The position numbers and the translations under genes were made by a program. Positions 61,548 to 64,000 of a stretch of DNA of 64,000 bases are shown here, piece after piece; position 1 is the first letter of the stretch, and every line of letters begins with the position of its first letter. The stretch spans positions 186,001 to 250,000 of the forward strand of contig DASZTS010000023.1 of the NCBI GenBank assembly GCA_035547915.1, given 5' to 3'. The notes beneath the pieces were generated by a model. It did not search any database and was not told the DNA's origin. It saw nothing but the letters and a program-made list of their open reading frames with translations. Source of the DNA: DASSFG01 sp035547915. Lineage in GTDB: Bacteria > Planctomycetota > Planctomycetia > Pirellulales > JAICIG01.

Positions 61548-62204
61548 ATGTCGACGACAGATGCCACCACACGCTCGATCAACACGCTGGCAGATCTTCA
61601 ATCGCGCCTGGGCGATATTCCCTTAGATCGAATTAGAATGTGCCCGCCGTTGGGCACAGCAACCGTGCAAGACGTGATCGAAGTCGAACAGAAGGAAGGA
61701 CGGCTCTGCGAACTGGTGGTGGGAGTGTTGGTGGAGAAGACCGTGGGGTATACGGAATCGTTGCTGGCTGCGGTGATTGTGGAATTGCTCAATGCCTTTG
61801 TCCGCCCGCGCAATCTCGGCCACGTCACGGGAGAGGCCGGAACGATGCAGTTGATGCCCGACTTGGTTCGTATTCCAGATGTCGCATATACGAGTTGGGG
61901 TCGATTGCCGGGAGGCGAACGGCCCAAGGATCGCGTCCCCCGTGTAGTGCCCAATATCGCCATCGAGATCCTCAGCGGTGGCAACACGCCACGCGAAATG
62001 GCTGAGAAGCGGAAGGAGTATTTCAGCGCGGGTGTGGATCTGGTTTGGGAGGTGGATCCCGCACGCCGGTGCGTGGCCGTGTACCGGTCGGTGAATGACT
62101 TTGACACGTTGACCGAAAGCGATCGGATCGACGGTGCTGCCATCCTGCCCGGATTCGAATTACCGTTGGCGGAAGTCTTCGCCGAGCTTGATCGCCGTCG
62201 ATGA
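61548..62204 (+). CDS. Uma2 family PD-(D/E)XK nuclease-like protein
   Basis: This protein (218 residues from ATG 61548) matches the Uma2 family of small PD-(D/E)XK nuclease-fold proteins that are abundant in cyanobacteria and planctomycetes. Characteristic blocks are LCELVVGVLVEKTVG, GTMQLMPDLVRIPDVAYTSW (catalytic Asp), PNIAIEILSGGNTPREMAEKRKEYFSAGVDLVWEVDPARR (Glu and metal-site acidic residues) and VAVYRS. Its natural target is unknown. The frame is open further upstream but the methionine of MSTTDATTR is preferred. ATGA overlap (62201-62204) couples it to the next gene. Confidence 0.9.
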   Translation: MSTTDATTRSINTLADLQSRLGDIPLDRIRMCPPLGTATVQDVIEVEQKEGRLCELVVGVLVEKTVGYTESLLAAVIVELLNAFVRPRNLGHVTGEAGTMQLMPDLVRIPDVAYTSWGRLPGGERPKDRVPRVVPNIAIEILSGGNTPREMAEKRKEYFSAGVDLVWEVDPARRCVAVYRSVNDFDTLTESDRIDGAAILPGFELPLAEVFAELDRRR

Positions 62205-63022
62205 AACCCGCCATCAGCCAGGTCTGTTCGCTCAATTCTCCGTTCGAGAAGGACATCGAAGATTACGCCGCCGGCGCTTGTCGAGCGGTCGAGATCTGGC
62301 TGGGAAAACTGGAAACGTATCTCGAGGGACATGGCGTCGACGACGTGCGGCGATTGCTCGACGAACAAGAGATGGCCGCCCCGGTAGCCACTTTTCAGGG
62401 TGGTCTGCTCGCCAGCCAGGGCGACGCACGACGCGAGCATTGGGAGCACTTCTCACGGCGACTGGCGCTGCTGCGTGAGCTGGGCATCGGCACGCTGGTG
62501 TTGGCGTGCGACGTGATGGGACCGCTCGGACAACAGGACGTGGAGCGAGTGCAGGCATCGCTCACTCAGGCGGCAATCCGCGCGGGCGAACAGCAGATCC
62601 GTCTCGCGCTCGAGTTTCAATCGTCGGCCACCTTCGGCAACAACCTGCAAACGGCCGCCGCGCTGGTCAGCGAGACGGGCTCGCCGCACCTCGGGCTCTG
62701 CTTCGACATCTTTCATTACTACGCCGGCCCTAGCAAGGCCGAAGATCTCGCCTATCTGACGCGCGAGAATCTGTTTCACGTACAGCTTTCGGACGTCGCC
62801 GGCACGCCGCGCGAGTTCGTCAGCGACGCCGATCGCATTCTTCCCGGCGATGGCGATTTTCAATTCCGGCCGATTCTCGACGCCCTGCGGGCGATCGGTT
62901 ACGAAGGCTACGTCTCCGTCGAGCTGATGAACCCGCAGATCTGGCAGGTTCCCTCTCGACAATTCGGCGAGATCGCCATGACCGCCCTGCGGACCCTGCT
63001 GGGCCAGGCCAGCATGGGCTGA
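62201..63022 (+). CDS. sugar phosphate isomerase/epimerase (hydroxypyruvate isomerase-like)
   Basis: This 273-residue xylose isomerase-like TIM barrel has SQVCSLNSPFEKDIEDYAAGACRAVEIWLGKLETYL near the start, RLALEFQSSATFGNNLQTA, LGLCFDIFHYYAGPSKAEDL and VQLSDVAGTPREFVSDADRILPGDGDFQFRPILDALRAIGYEGYVSVELMNPQIW. The Glu, Asp, His and Glu metal ligands are conserved. It is coupled by ATGA overlap to the Uma2 gene. Reaction is probably aldose-ketose isomerisation or epimerisation on an unknown sugar. Confidence 0.88.
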   Translation: MKPAISQVCSLNSPFEKDIEDYAAGACRAVEIWLGKLETYLEGHGVDDVRRLLDEQEMAAPVATFQGGLLASQGDARREHWEHFSRRLALLRELGIGTLVLACDVMGPLGQQDVERVQASLTQAAIRAGEQQIRLALEFQSSATFGNNLQTAAALVSETGSPHLGLCFDIFHYYAGPSKAEDLAYLTRENLFHVQLSDVAGTPREFVSDADRILPGDGDFQFRPILDALRAIGYEGYVSVELMNPQIWQVPSRQFGEIAMTALRTLLGQASMG

Positions 63023-63119
63023 GCGCCGCCGTGGCCAGAAACCGCCTCACCGCTTGTAACAAACCGCGCGGACGCCGCGTCATAATGGTGGCAGGCGCGG
63101 GCGGCGAAAGGTGTGGTGC

Positions 63120-63668
63120 ATGGCGCCGGATGACGGAAATAGCCGACGGGAATGGGTGCTGACGGCCCTCGATACCTACGAGTGTCGCCTGCTGCGCTAT
63201 GCGCAGCGGCTCACCGGCGGCGACGTGAATCTGGCCCGCGACGTCGTGCAACACGCCTTCTTGCAACTCTGCCGCCAGGCGCCACGCGAACTGAACGGAC
63301 GGCTGGCCTCGTGGTTGTACGCCGTTTGCCGCAACCGTGCGATCGACCTCAAGCGCCGCACCTGCCGGCTCGAGGCGTTCGCCTGCGGCGCCGAACGTGA
63401 CGCGCCGGGCCGCGAGCTCGACCCGGCAGACCTTTTGGAGACGCTCGACGCCGGTGAGTTGGTGCGGCGGGCGATCGGCACGTTGCCCGAGCGGCAGCAA
63501 GAGGTGGTGAATCTCTGGTCCGAGGGTTTTGCGTACCGCGAGATCAGCCAGATCACCGGGGCTACGGAGAATTATGTAAGGGTGATGGTCCACCGCGCGT
63601 TTCAGACGCTGCGCGAGCACCCGCTGTTGAGGCGGTTGATCACCGAAGAGGCCGACGCGCCGACCTAG
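63120..63668 (+). CDS. ECF sigma factor
   Basis: This protein (182 residues from ATG 63120; GTG 63111 also possible) has region 2 ALDTYECRLLRYAQRLTGGDVNLARDVVQHAFLQL and region 4 IGTLPERQQEVVNLWSEGFAYREISQITGATENYVRVMVHRAFQTLREHP. It directs transcription of an unknown regulon. The next gene, 39 bases downstream, has an N-terminus consistent with an anti-sigma module, matching the pattern of the other two sigma/anti-sigma pairs in the window. Confidence 0.9.
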   Translation: MAPDDGNSRREWVLTALDTYECRLLRYAQRLTGGDVNLARDVVQHAFLQLCRQAPRELNGRLASWLYAVCRNRAIDLKRRTCRLEAFACGAERDAPGRELDPADLLETLDAGELVRRAIGTLPERQQEVVNLWSEGFAYREISQITGATENYVRVMVHRAFQTLREHPLLRRLITEEADAPT

Positions 63669-63706
63669 CGTCGGCGTTGCCCATTTTTTGCAGAACGAGT
63701 GTTCCA

Positions 63707-64000
63707 ATGAACCGAGAGCCCGATCGCGAGGGATTTTCCTTTGCGGACACGCCCGCTGTTCCTTCTTCGAATGGCGAGCCGCACGACGAGCAGTCGCTCG
63801 ACACGGCCTATGCCCTGGGCGAATTGCATGGCGACCTGCGTGCCGAAGTCGAGGCCCGGGTGCACGAATCGTCGGCCGGCCAGCCAGCGATTGAGGAACT
63901 ATCGCGACTTGGCAAGTTGCTGCGGAAGGTTAGCGAAGAAGGGCCTCTGCCCGATCGTTCGCCCGCGTTGCGCGAGGCGGTGTTGGCGGAGTTGGCCCAT
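63707..64000 (+). CDS. probable anti-sigma / VWA-domain protein, N-terminal fragment (runs off right edge)
   Basis: The visible 98 residues open MNREPDREGFSFADTPAVPS and then contain SLDTAYALGELHGDLRAEVEARVHESSAGQPAIEELSRLGKLL. This TAYALGEL...EAxV pattern is the N-terminal anti-sigma-like segment of planctomycete VWA-domain or anti-sigma membrane proteins. It follows the ECF sigma gene at 63120. The stop is outside the window, so total length, membrane segment and later domains are not visible. The sigma-partner call is an inference from context and a short motif. Confidence 0.65.
   Translation, partial: MNREPDREGFSFADTPAVPSSNGEPHDEQSLDTAYALGELHGDLRAEVEARVHESSAGQPAIEELSRLGKLLRKVSEEGPLPDRSPALREAVLAELAH

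Overview
The window looks like a high-GC chromosomal segment of a planctomycete, probably of the Pirellulales type. Several gene families that are hallmarks of that phylum occur together: DUF1549/DUF1553 and DUF1501 proteins, a PVC-type haem-binding dehydrogenase fused to DUF1080, Tat-exported Gfo/Idh/MocA oxidoreductases, ECF sigma factors each followed by an anti-sigma gene, a Minf_1886-family gene beside a PSP1 gene, and an ELWxxDGT/DUF4214 surface protein with an LEDRSLLSA N-terminal motif. No rRNA or CRISPR array is visible. One ordinary tRNA (Glu) is present.

The main finding is an apparently intact 4.2-kb transposable element at 3768-7978, between a sirohydrochlorin chelatase-like gene and a Gfo/Idh/MocA gene. 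It has perfect 23-bp terminal inverted repeats beginning GGTGGTGGGTG, flanked by an identical 8-bp direct repeat (GGTCTCTG) that fits a target-site duplication. It encodes a single-ORF IS1-family-like transposase and carries cargo: a membrane-anchored coiled-coil protein, a small ribbon-helix-helix regulator with two TTGTAATACAA palindromes upstream, a secreted protein plus three-helix membrane protein operon, a long hairpin, and a non-canonical tRNA gene (4922-5010). That tRNA folds as a 9-bp acceptor (one bulge) with a 3-bp T stem, a long variable arm, discriminator G and anticodon UAU. It resembles the 9/3 allo-tRNAs described in other bacteria.

Layout. 1-3625: metalloprotease end, P-II protein, PIG-L deacetylase, CbiX. 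3768-7978: transposon. 8060-13336: Gfo/Idh, ECF sigma/anti-sigma pair, CDGSH protein, conserved hypothetical. 13417-18531: HemW, D-2-hydroxyacid dehydrogenase, glycosyltransferase, and the PSP1/Minf_1886/small membrane protein operon. 18722-26801: giant cytochrome c/DUF1080 protein, two small hypotheticals, surface repeat protein, and a broken sigma gene. 27131-30983: HisF, PilT, and a membrane-anchored PilB/GspE-like protein lacking the Walker A lysine. 31168-34437: small membrane proteins, DUF2203, NuoI, csrA, tRNA-Glu. 34501-42022: cNMP-patatin, ferrochelatase, and a sigma factor overlapping an anti-sigma/DUF1549/DUF1553 fusion followed by DUF1501. 42132-48541: MFS transporter, hybrid histidine kinase, second broken sigma gene, HEAT protein, Gfo/Idh. 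48791-57189: FHA protein, DUF255 thioredoxin-like protein, trans-sulfuration enzyme, the xseB/ispA/dxs isoprenoid cluster, sugar epimerase. 57354-64000: polysaccharide export protein, VIT1-like protein, GlyRS, Uma2 nuclease, sugar isomerase, sigma factor and the start of a probable anti-sigma/VWA gene.

Themes: exported sugar oxidation and breakdown, envelope-signal sigma/anti-sigma control, haem and Fe-S metabolism (CbiX, HemW, HemH, CDGSH, NuoI), and type IV pilus-like motors. All functions are inferred from motifs read by eye; no database search was run.
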